Shown here: in pieces, positions 11,207 to 18,184 of the stretch
Layout of the letters: every line of letters begins with the position of its first letter
Position numbering within the stretch: position 1 is the stretch's first letter
Origin: Paludibacteraceae bacterium
GTDB lineage: Bacteria; Bacteroidota; Bacteroidia; Bacteroidales; Paludibacteraceae
Direction of reading: 5' to 3'
Assembly (NCBI GenBank): GCA_017444065.1
Contig: JAFSXJ010000102.1
Span: forward strand, 1 to 63,694
Length of the DNA: 63,694 nt
Program-made: the position numbers and the translations under genes
The notes under the pieces: generated by a model
Database searches by the model: none
Seen by the model: the letters and a program-made list of their open reading frames with translations, nothing else
Told to the model about the DNA's origin: nothing

Positions 11207-14200
11207 ATGCGAACCAACCAGATTAAACGAACACTTCTTGTGACCGTATTGTTTGCGGCGGCACTTTTTGTGGCCGTTCCGCTGCCTGTTTCAGCGCAAG
11301 AAGTTGATGATATTGACGATGCTGAGGCTGTCGAGGCTGTTGCTGACACCTTGCTTGCCGAGGCGGATACCCTTGTTGCCGACCCCGACCCCGAGTGGTA
11401 TGTGGCTCCTGTGGAGCCTGTGTTCGGTAATGCGCCGCGTCGTTCCACGGCTGCCGCCGCCTGCCCTACGGACTCTGTTGTTACGTATGATGTGGACGGC
11501 AACTTCGCCGAGGTGACCTGCTACTATTACGACGAGGCAGGCAATACCGTCCGCACCGAAGCCTGGACATACAGCGACGGCAAGCGCATCGGTACGACCA
11601 AGCAGGAGTTCGAGTTCAACGCCAAAGGTGTGCAGGTCATGACCGCTGCCTATACGTGGGACAATACGACCGGCAACTGGAAGGGTGCGGAAAAGACTGA
11701 GGATGTGTACAATGCCTCCAACAAGATGGAGTCCCGCACTATCTCCGACTGGGTGAATGGCGCATGGCTGCCCAAGACGCGTTACACCTATGCGTACGAT
11801 GCCTCCAACCGTGAGATTGAGTATATCACCTATGCCCGCAATGCAAGCAACGAACTGGTGAAATCCAAGGGCCGCATCCGTGAGTACAATGCCAAGGGCA
11901 AAACAACCCTCGACATCCAATATACAGCCTATGCCAACGGCGCATGGACGGCAGGAACGAAGAAGGTGTATGACTTTGACGCCAGCGGCAATCAGGTTCT
12001 TTACGAGTACTATTCGTCCCTCTCCAACGGCAACTGGGTAGGTTCAAGCCGAGAGGTATGGGAATACACATCCGGAAAGAAGATGTATTACGCAAAGCAG
12101 ACTTGGTCCAACGGCTGGGTGAACTCGTCGAAAGAGACATGGGAGTACAACGGCCCGTCTGCCAAGCAGACTTATTATGAGAAGGATGTATGGTCTAACG
12201 GCGCGTGGATTGGCTCGGCGAAAGAGTTGTGGGAGTTCAACGCCAAAGGCAGCCAGACGCTTCACGAGAAGTATGGTTGGGCGAATAGCGATTGGGCTGT
12301 TTCGCTGCAGGAGAATTGGGGCTATGATGCTGCAGGCAATAACACTTTGGTTGAGAACTACTCGTACACGAATGGTGTAAAGAAAGGCTCAAAGAAAGAG
12401 GAGTACGCCTTCAATGCAGCCAAGAAGAAAACCCTGACGCTCAAGTATATCTGGTCTAACAACGATTGGGCGTATAATGCCAAGGCTGTGACCGACTATG
12501 ACGCGGCAGGCAACACTATCGAGACGGCAAGCTACAACTGGGTGAACGAAGCATGGCAGGGTGCCGGAACACGTACGTTGCAAACGTTCAACAGCAGCAA
12601 GAAGGTTACAGAGAAGATAACGCAGACATGGTCCACGACAACCAATGACTGGGTTAATAAGACGCGCGCCACTACCGAGTATTCTGGTGCAAAGACTATT
12701 CAAGAAGCCTCATATACCTGGCAGAACGATGCTTGGGTGGGCACCAGCCGTAGCGATTGGAGCTACAATGCCGCCGGACTGAACGACACCATCAAGACCT
12801 ATACGGACGATGGTACAGGGTGGATTTATTCCAAACGTACGGTCAACACCTATAATGCGGCCGGAGAGAATATAATGACCCATAATTCCCAATGGAACGG
12901 TTCTGCTTGGGTGCTCGTTTCGATGACGCGCCTCGACAAGGTCACCGATGCAGCAGGCAATATCCTACTTAATGCTTCTTGGAAATGCGGCAGCGACTCC
13001 GTTTGGATTGGTGTATCTAAGGATGTGACAGAATATTCATCAACAGGAAAAGTGCTGTTTATCGGACATTACGAGTCTTGGGCTAACAATGATTGGGTGC
13101 CTAATTATACGGTGGAGTATAAATATGATGAAGCAGACCGTGTCACGCTTAATCAGCGTATGGATTGGAAGAATAATACTTGGCAGGGACTTTATCGTTA
13201 CGAGTATGTTTATGATGCTGAAGGAAGAAAAGTGTCATCTGCCACATATAATGGTTGGAATACATCGACAAATAGTTGGGTCGGAACTGTTAAAACAGAA
13301 ACGGTATATAACGCTTCCGGGCAGACATCGTCCCTGTTGAATTATACGTGGTCAAATAATGCTTGGGCTATTCTGAACAAAACACTGTTCGAATATGATG
13401 CGGCAAACAACGTAACGGAACAAGTTGTTCAGAACTATTCGAATGGCGAATGGGTGAATGTTACACGTTACGAGAAGGAATATAGTGGCAGCCAGTTGGT
13501 TAAGTCCAATGACTATACCTGGTCAAATGACGCTTGGCAATATACGCGTCGCAGCGAAAAGACGTATGACAACGACGCCCAAGCCAAGCTCCGCCGCGAG
13601 ATTAGCGGCTCTTGGACGAACGGTGAGCTGAACTCCTTCACCGACAACTATTACTACTACAACTGCGACCCGCATGCGTACGCAATAACCTTTAACAATG
13701 AGGACGGCACGTTGCTCGCCTCAGCCGAAGTGCTGGAGGGAGAAATCCCGACATACACAGGCGCAACGCCGACCAAACCTGCTGATGCACAATATACCTA
13801 CACGTTTGCAGGCTGGGACAAAGAGATTGTTGCCGTCACTGGTGCTACAACCTATACCGCAACGTTCAACGCAACGCTTCGTAAATATACCGTCACCTTT
13901 GCCAACGAAGACGGAACGACCATCGAGGCCAAGGACTGGGAATACGGCGCAACGCCGGTAGCACCAGCCGATCCGACGAAGGATGCCACGGCACAGTACA
14001 CCTACACCTTTGCCGGCTGGGACAAGGAGATAGTAGCCGTGACCGGTGAGGCGACGTACAAAGCCACGTTCACCGCTACGGTCAACAAATATACCGTCAC
14101 GTTCCAGAACGAGGATGGCACAACCATCGAGGCCAAGGAGTGGGAATACGGCGCAACGCCTATAGCACCAGCCGATCCGACGAAAGAGGCTACAGCGCAA

Positions 14201-15652
14201 TATACGTACACCTTTGCAGGTTGGGACAAAGAGATTGCAACTGTAACCGGTGAGGCAACCTACAAGGCCACCTTTACTACTACGGTCAACAAGTACACCA
14301 TTACTTTTGCCAATGAAGACGGCACGACCATTGAGGCCAAGGAGTGGGAATACGGCGCAACGCCTGTAGCGCCTGCCGATCCGACGAAGGATGCTACAGC
14401 ACAATACACTTATACCTTTGCAGGTTGGGACAAAGAGATTGCAACTGTAACCGGTGAGGCAACGTACAAAGCCACGTTCACCGCTACGGTCAACAAATAT
14501 ACCGTCACGTTCCAGAACGAGGATGGCACAACCATCGAAGCGAAGGAATATGAGTATGGCGCAACGCCTGTAGCACCTGCCGACCCGACGAAGGATGCCA
14601 CGGCACAGTACACCTACACCTTTGCAGGTTGGGACAACGAGATTGTAGCCGTGACCGGCGAGGCGACGTACAAAGCCACGTTCACCGCTACGGTCAACAA
14701 GTACACCATTACCTTCCAGAACGAAGATGGTACTACCATCGAGGCCAAGGAATGGGAGTATGGTGCAACGCCTGTCGCTCCGTCTGACCCGACGAAGGAT
14801 GCCACGGCGCAATATACCTACACCTTTGCAGGTTGGGACAACGAGATTGTAGCCGTCACCGGTGAGGCAACCTACAAAGCCACGTTCACCGCTACGACTT
14901 GCACCTACACTATCACATGGGTGGATGGCGACGGCAAGACTATCCTGACCGAGCAGGTCGCTTACGGCGAGACGCCGGCATACGCAGGCGCAACGCCTAC
15001 CAAGACCGCAACGGACGAATATACGTACGAGTTCAGCAACGCATGGTCACCGGCCATCGAGCCTGTGACGGGTGATGCGACCTATACGGCGTTGTTCACC
15101 GAGACCGCCGTCACGCCAAGCACGTACACCATCACCTACGTCGATGACGAGGGCAACGTGCTCTTCTACGAGGTCTATACCCACGGGCAGACGCCTGACC
15201 CCGCTACGCCGGGCAAGGAATCGACGGCGCAGTACGACTACACGTTCAGCGGCTGGTCGCCCGCTATCGTTCCTGCCACAAGCGATGCCACCTATCAGGC
15301 AACGTTCACGGCAACGGTACGCTCCTACACGATCACCTTCGTGAACGAGGACGGCACGGTGCTCTACAGCGAGGTGCTGGAGTACGGTCAGACGCCGGAG
15401 TATGTAGGTGAGACGCCGGTGAAGGCTGAGGACCAGAACTACACATACACCTTCAGTGGCTGGACGCCGGAGATTGGTATGGTGGAAGGTGCTGCAACAT
15501 ACACCGCAACCTATACTGCTGTCGAGAAGCACGGCACGGGCATGACGGACGTTGACGGCGAAGCTCCTGCCACGAAGGTCATGGAGAACGGCGTTTTGTA
15601 CATCATCCGTGCCGGCCAGAAGTACACCTCCACGGGCGCACCCGTACAATAA
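11207..15652 (+). CDS. large secreted repeat protein (YD-like repeats plus InlB B-type repeats)
   Basis: A 1481-residue exported protein. The start at 11207 gives a clean signal peptide (MRTNQIKRTLLVTVLF then AAALFVAVPLPVSAQ); in-frame ATGs at 11177 and 11180 would only lengthen its N-terminus. Residues about 85-820 are many irregular units of about 40 residues with W-x-N-x-x-W and YDAAGN-like motifs, resembling YD/Rhs-type repeats. Residues about 825-1440 are about nine Listeria-Bacteroides (InlB B) type repeats of the form YTFAGWDKEIVAVTGEATYK; five of these are nearly identical tandem 68-residue units. The tail NGVLYIIRAGQKYTSTGAPV resembles C-terminal tails of secreted Bacteroidales proteins. 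It is likely displayed on the surface or released; adhesion is a guess. The strong repetition predicts length variation between strains. Confidence 0.85.
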   Translation: MRTNQIKRTLLVTVLFAAALFVAVPLPVSAQEVDDIDDAEAVEAVADTLLAEADTLVADPDPEWYVAPVEPVFGNAPRRSTAAAACPTDSVVTYDVDGNFAEVTCYYYDEAGNTVRTEAWTYSDGKRIGTTKQEFEFNAKGVQVMTAAYTWDNTTGNWKGAEKTEDVYNASNKMESRTISDWVNGAWLPKTRYTYAYDASNREIEYITYARNASNELVKSKGRIREYNAKGKTTLDIQYTAYANGAWTAGTKKVYDFDASGNQVLYEYYSSLSNGNWVGSSREVWEYTSGKKMYYAKQTWSNGWVNSSKETWEYNGPSAKQTYYEKDVWSNGAWIGSAKELWEFNAKGSQTLHEKYGWANSDWAVSLQENWGYDAAGNNTLVENYSYTNGVKKGSKKEEYAFNAAKKKTLTLKYIWSNNDWAYNAKAVTDYDAAGNTIETASYNWVNEAWQGAGTRTLQTFNSSKKVTEKITQTWSTTTNDWVNKTRATTEYSGAKTIQEASYTWQNDAWVGTSRSDWSYNAAGLNDTIKTYTDDGTGWIYSKRTVNTYNAAGENIMTHNSQWNGSAWVLVSMTRLDKVTDAAGNILLNASWKCGSDSVWIGVSKDVTEYSSTGKVLFIGHYESWANNDWVPNYTVEYKYDEADRVTLNQRMDWKNNTWQGLYRYEYVYDAEGRKVSSATYNGWNTSTNSWVGTVKTETVYNASGQTSSLLNYTWSNNAWAILNKTLFEYDAANNVTEQVVQNYSNGEWVNVTRYEKEYSGSQLVKSNDYTWSNDAWQYTRRSEKTYDNDAQAKLRREISGSWTNGELNSFTDNYYYYNCDPHAYAITFNNEDGTLLASAEVLEGEIPTYTGATPTKPADAQYTYTFAGWDKEIVAVTGATTYTATFNATLRKYTVTFANEDGTTIEAKDWEYGATPVAPADPTKDATAQYTYTFAGWDKEIVAVTGEATYKATFTATVNKYTVTFQNEDGTTIEAKEWEYGATPIAPADPTKEATAQYTYTFAGWDKEIATVTGEATYKATFTTTVNKYTITFANEDGTTIEAKEWEYGATPVAPADPTKDATAQYTYTFAGWDKEIATVTGEATYKATFTATVNKYTVTFQNEDGTTIEAKEYEYGATPVAPADPTKDATAQYTYTFAGWDNEIVAVTGEATYKATFTATVNKYTITFQNEDGTTIEAKEWEYGATPVAPSDPTKDATAQYTYTFAGWDNEIVAVTGEATYKATFTATTCTYTITWVDGDGKTILTEQVAYGETPAYAGATPTKTATDEYTYEFSNAWSPAIEPVTGDATYTALFTETAVTPSTYTITYVDDEGNVLFYEVYTHGQTPDPATPGKESTAQYDYTFSGWSPAIVPATSDATYQATFTATVRSYTITFVNEDGTVLYSEVLEYGQTPEYVGETPVKAEDQNYTYTFSGWTPEIGMVEGAATYTATYTAVEKHGTGMTDVDGEAPATKVMENGVLYIIRAGQKYTSTGAPVQ
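13883..14902 (+). repeat. five tandem 204-bp coding repeats
   Basis: Units start at 13883, 14087, 14291, 14495 and 14699. Each encodes a 68-residue InlB-type module (KYTVTFANEDGTTIEAK...). DNA identity between units is very high, including synonymous positions, which suggests recent duplication or gene conversion. More diverged units flank the block on both sides. Confidence 0.9.
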
Positions 15653-15667
15653 TATATATAATATAAC

Positions 15668-15760
15668 CCATCGACCACATTTGGGCGATTAGAACAAACA
15701 AACACAACGCTAATTTTTGATAATTTTGATAATTGTTGACAAACTATAGACAACAACAAA
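15668..15760 (+). repeat. cassette leader repeat A (includes dispersed core copy 4)
   Basis: Begins CCATCGACCACATTTGGGCG, continues through ACAAACACAACGC, and ends with the core TAATTTTTGATAATTTTGAT plus AATTGTTGAC and TATAGACAACAAC. Two further near-identical full copies lie at 17138 and 18052, and a short one at 16327. Each copy precedes a toxin-antitoxin cassette or a secreted-protein gene. Confidence 0.85.
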
Positions 15761-15780
15761 ACAACAAAACTTATATAAAT

Positions 15781-15903
15781 ATGAGTGCAAAGGTTAAAAA
15801 CGAGCAGACGCAACAGCAACCGAAAAGGTATTCACAGTTGTATCTTACTGCACAAAAGTATCAAGGGTCAATAACTTTTAACGACCACACCTTTGATTTG
15901 TAG
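15781..15903 (+). CDS. short VapB-like antitoxin candidate
   Basis: A 40-codon gene (MSAKVKNEQTQQQPKRYSQL...) ending three bases before the PIN toxin gene. The position and spacing are those of an antitoxin. Its C-terminal part, YQGSITFNDHTFDL, clearly resembles the tail of the small protein at 17244 (YHGTIIVNDLSILD), so a second copy exists in the same array. It has no recognisable DNA-binding domain and is rich in Q and K at the N-terminus. The call as antitoxin rests on position and on that paralogue. Confidence 0.65.
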   Translation: MSAKVKNEQTQQQPKRYSQLYLTAQKYQGSITFNDHTFDL

Positions 15904-15906
15904 TAT

Positions 15907-16326
15907 ATGCGATTCCTGCTGGATACAAATGTGTTTATTCACTATCTGACCGATACCGACTCGTTGTCTGGCGACGTGATGGCAATCCTTACGGACTATG
16001 ACAATCAGTTTTACTTGAGTGCCGAGTCTGTAAAAGAGATGGTTGTAGCATTTCGAAAGAAAGGGTTCAACTCCAAGCGATGGAAGACAGCCCGCCAGAT
16101 GGTAGAATCGTTAGAGGACTTTGGCGTTAGTATCCTGCCGATAAGACGTGAGCATCTACTTACACTATCGTCATTGATTATCAATGAGGCGCAAGAGCAT
16201 AATGATCCGTCTGATCATATTATTATCAGTCAGGCGATAACGGAGCATTTGGCACTTATTTCGGCAGACCGGAAATTTCCCTTTTATCGGGCGCAGGGAT
16301 TGGAACTAATAGAAAGCAAAAGATAA
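15907..16326 (+). CDS. vapC: PIN-domain ribonuclease toxin (VapC family)
   Basis: A 139-residue PIN-domain protein, the usual length for a VapC toxin that cleaves RNA and blocks translation. The acidic residues expected in the active site are visible: D6 in FLLDTNVF, E40 in YLSAESVKE, D100/D103 in HNDPSDHIIISQA and D121 in LISADRKF. All are intact, so it should be catalytically able. It is preceded immediately by a 40-residue antitoxin candidate and, upstream, by leader repeat A. The next cassette begins directly after its stop. Confidence 0.88.
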   Translation: MRFLLDTNVFIHYLTDTDSLSGDVMAILTDYDNQFYLSAESVKEMVVAFRKKGFNSKRWKTARQMVESLEDFGVSILPIRREHLLTLSSLIINEAQEHNDPSDHIIISQAITEHLALISADRKFPFYRAQGLELIESKR

Positions 16327-16380
16327 CACAACGCTAATTTTTGATAATTTTGATAATTGTTGACAAATTATAGACAACAA
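16327..16380 (+). repeat. cassette leader repeat B (short form, core copy 5)
   Basis: Contains ACACAACGCTAATTTTTGAT, the core and TATAGACAACAAC, but lacks the CATCGACTACATTTGGGCG half present in the other three leaders. It begins right after the PIN gene stop. Confidence 0.85.
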
Positions 16381-16434
16381 CAAACAACCGCATCACCAAA
16401 CATAGGGTGATAATAAATATGAGTTAACTATTTG

Positions 16435-16827
16435 ATGGCAACGGAAGAAACAATTAGGAAGTGGCTTGAATTGGTAGACGAAGATTTAAGTGTAGCAAAA
16501 GACCTGTTCAAGACAAGACATTGGCTTTACACCGCATTTATGTGCCATCAGGTGGTTGAGAAGATGCTTAAAGCTTATTGGGTAGCAACACGCGATGATG
16601 ATCCGCCGTACATCCACGACCACAAGCGTTTGGCTGAAGGATGTGGCTTGTATGAGAAGTTGACAACGGAACAGCGGGTGTTCCTGACAACTATCCGCGA
16701 AATGAACATCGAGGCTCGTTATAGGGAATATAAAAGCCGTATAGCCGCTTCGCTAAATGAACAGAACACGCAGCAATTATTGCAACAGACAATAGAGATG
16801 CAACAATGGATACGCAATCAGTTTTGA
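16435..16827 (+). CDS. HEPN-domain protein, toxin candidate of HEPN/MNT pair
   Basis: A 130-residue all-helical HEPN protein of the PF05168 type: CHQVVEKMLKAYW in helix 2-3, then PPYIHDHKRLAEGCGL and NIEARYREYKSRIAA. Such proteins pair with minimal nucleotidyltransferases as toxin-antitoxin modules. The catalytic R-x4-6-H motif known from HepT-type HEPN RNases is not visible, so nuclease activity is uncertain. The ATG at 16435 is preferred over the TTG just before it. Its end overlaps the MNT gene by 22 bases. It is a paralogue of the protein at 17386, with the same gene order and overlap. Confidence 0.85.
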   Translation: MATEETIRKWLELVDEDLSVAKDLFKTRHWLYTAFMCHQVVEKMLKAYWVATRDDDPPYIHDHKRLAEGCGLYEKLTTEQRVFLTTIREMNIEARYREYKSRIAASLNEQNTQQLLQQTIEMQQWIRNQF

Positions 16828-17126
16828 CACAGAAGGAAGCTCTTGGGCTTGTGCGCCGTTACAAGCAGGTCATTGCGCCTCGCTTTAACAACGATGTCGA
16901 GGTGAGGATGTTTGGCTCTTATGCAAAAGGTAATGCGCATCCGTGGAGTGATATTGATGTTGCTGTTATTGTCCCGAAGGTGGAGGATGACAAATGGTTG
17001 AACACATCGGTTAGTTTGGGGATGGATGTGGATGCAGTGAGTCTGCTTATCGAACCGGTGCTGATGGAGAAAGACGAGGATACGATGCTTTATAGAGAAG
17101 TGATGCGCACCGGTGTCGCAGTATAA
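16806..17126 (+). CDS. minimal nucleotidyltransferase (MNT), antitoxin candidate
   Basis: A 106-residue MNT-domain protein of the DNA polymerase beta superfamily. The GSYAKGNAHPWSDIDVAV stretch gives the GS-x10-DxD active-site signature. In studied HEPN/MNT systems the MNT partner adds AMP to the HEPN protein and thereby silences it; whether that applies here is inference. The gene overlaps the HEPN gene by 22 bases. The C-terminus SLLIEPVLMEKDEDTMLY and MRTGVAV closely matches that of the second MNT at 17748. Confidence 0.87.
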   Translation: MDTQSVLTQKEALGLVRRYKQVIAPRFNNDVEVRMFGSYAKGNAHPWSDIDVAVIVPKVEDDKWLNTSVSLGMDVDAVSLLIEPVLMEKDEDTMLYREVMRTGVAV

Positions 17127-17137
17127 CAAAAGATCCC

Positions 17138-17232
17138 CCATCGACTACATTTGGGCGATTATAATAACAAACACAACGCTAATTTTTGGATAATTTTGAT
17201 AATTGTTGACAAATTATAGATAACAACAATAA
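17138..17232 (+). repeat. cassette leader repeat C (full form, core copy 6)
   Basis: CCATCGACTACATTTGGGCG, ATTATAATAACAAACACAAC, then the core with one extra G (TTTTTGGATAATTTTGAT). It is nearly identical to the copies at 15668 and 18052. Confidence 0.88.
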
Positions 17233-17243
17233 TCAACAAACAA

Positions 17244-17342
17244 ATGAACGAAAACGATCAACTAAGAGAGTCTCAGGCATGGAGAGCATCGAGAGATTAT
17301 CATGGGACGATTATTGTAAATGACCTTTCGATTTTAGATTGA
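17244..17342 (+). CDS. orphan short antitoxin-like protein
   Basis: A 32-codon gene (MNENDQLRESQAWRASRDYH...) whose tail YHGTIIVNDLSILD matches the end of the 40-residue antitoxin candidate at 15781. It sits in the same place relative to a leader repeat. No PIN gene follows; only a few bases after the stop (CCTGTTGATGGCGACGATG, about 17351-17369) resemble the start of the PIN reading frame, out of frame. It may be a leftover antitoxin or an anti-addiction remnant. Translation is plausible but unproven. Confidence 0.5.
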   Translation: MNENDQLRESQAWRASRDYHGTIIVNDLSILD

Positions 17343-17385
17343 TAGTATGTCCTGTTGATGGCGACGATGCTGATATAGTTACTAT

Positions 17386-17769
17386 ATGGATAAGGTTAAA
17401 TATTGGATAGATATTGCTGATTATGACTTTGCAACTGCACAGGATTTGATGAAATCCAAACGTTGGCTGTACGTAGGTTTTATGTGCCATCAGACAATTG
17501 AAAAGACGCTGAAAGCATATTGGGCGGCTAAACGAGATGATGAACCTCCGTATATACATAATCTTATACGTTTATCCGAGTTGTCAGGCTTGCAAGAACA
17601 AATGGCACCGGAGCAAATAGCGTATTTGGATGTGCTGACACCAATGAACATAGAGGCTCGTTATCCGTCGTATAAATCGAGGCTGGCGGCTGGACTGAAT
17701 GAAAGTGTATGTGCAGATCTTATGCAAAGAACGGAACAACTGCAATTATGGATAAAAAGCAAGCTATAA
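17386..17769 (+). CDS. HEPN-domain protein, toxin candidate (second pair)
   Basis: A 127-residue HEPN protein, clearly paralogous to the one at 16435: shared WLY.FMCHQ..EK.LKAYW.A.RDD.PPYIH core and MNIEARYPSYKSRLAAGLNE near the end. Like its paralogue it lacks an obvious R-x4-6-H motif. The gene overlaps the following MNT gene by 22 bases, the same overlap as in the first pair, so the pair moved or duplicated as a unit. Confidence 0.86.
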   Translation: MDKVKYWIDIADYDFATAQDLMKSKRWLYVGFMCHQTIEKTLKAYWAAKRDDEPPYIHNLIRLSELSGLQEQMAPEQIAYLDVLTPMNIEARYPSYKSRLAAGLNESVCADLMQRTEQLQLWIKSKL

Positions 17770-18044
17770 ATATTGTGCGTCAATACAAGCAGCTTATCCT
17801 GCCGCAGTATGAGGGAGCAAAGGTATATTTGTATGGTTCGTATAGTAGGGATGCCGCGCGAAAGGATAGTGACATTGATGTGGCGGTTATTGTGCCCCAC
17901 ATATTGGGAGACTGGTTCTCGACTATACCGCCGTTATGGGCTTATGCCCGGCAGGTCAACTCACTAATTGAGCCGGTCCTGATGGAAGAGAATGAGCATT
18001 CGCCGTTGTATGACGATGTCCTGCGCACTGGTGTCGCAGTTTAA
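17748..18044 (+). CDS. minimal nucleotidyltransferase (MNT), antitoxin candidate (second pair)
   Basis: A 98-residue nucleotidyltransferase with GSYSRDAARKDSDIDVAV (GS-x10-DxD). The start at 17748 (MDKKQAINIVRQYKQL) is chosen because it aligns with the MNT at 16806 and keeps the 22-base overlap with HEPN; an upstream in-frame ATG at 17709 would read HEPN sequence. The shared C-terminus SLIEPVLMEENEHSPLY and LRTGVAV confirms paralogy. It is followed directly by leader repeat D. Confidence 0.86.
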   Translation: MDKKQAINIVRQYKQLILPQYEGAKVYLYGSYSRDAARKDSDIDVAVIVPHILGDWFSTIPPLWAYARQVNSLIEPVLMEENEHSPLYDDVLRTGVAV

Positions 18045-18051
18045 CCGCAAA

Positions 18052-18145
18052 TCCATCGACTACATTTGGGCGATTATAATAACAAACACAACGCTAATTT
18101 TTGATAATTTTGATAATTGTTGACAAATTATAGACAACAAAAACA
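18052..18145 (+). repeat. cassette leader repeat D (full form, core copy 7)
   Basis: CATCGACTACATTTGGGCGA, ATAATAACAAACACAACGC, then the core and TATAGACAACAA. It lies before a secreted-protein gene rather than a toxin-antitoxin pair, so the leader is not specific to one gene type. Confidence 0.88.
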
Positions 18146-18184
18146 AACAACAATAATTAACAACTTTTTTTAATTAACAAACAA

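Noticed and set aside
13721-14812. 363-codon minus-strand frame in the repeat region
   Set aside because: It repeats with the 204-bp DNA units and has no start context; an antisense artefact of the surface-protein repeats.
15668-18145. Possible CRISPR array
   Set aside because: The repeats are about 90 bases, only four in number and separated by whole genes. No spacers and no cas genes.
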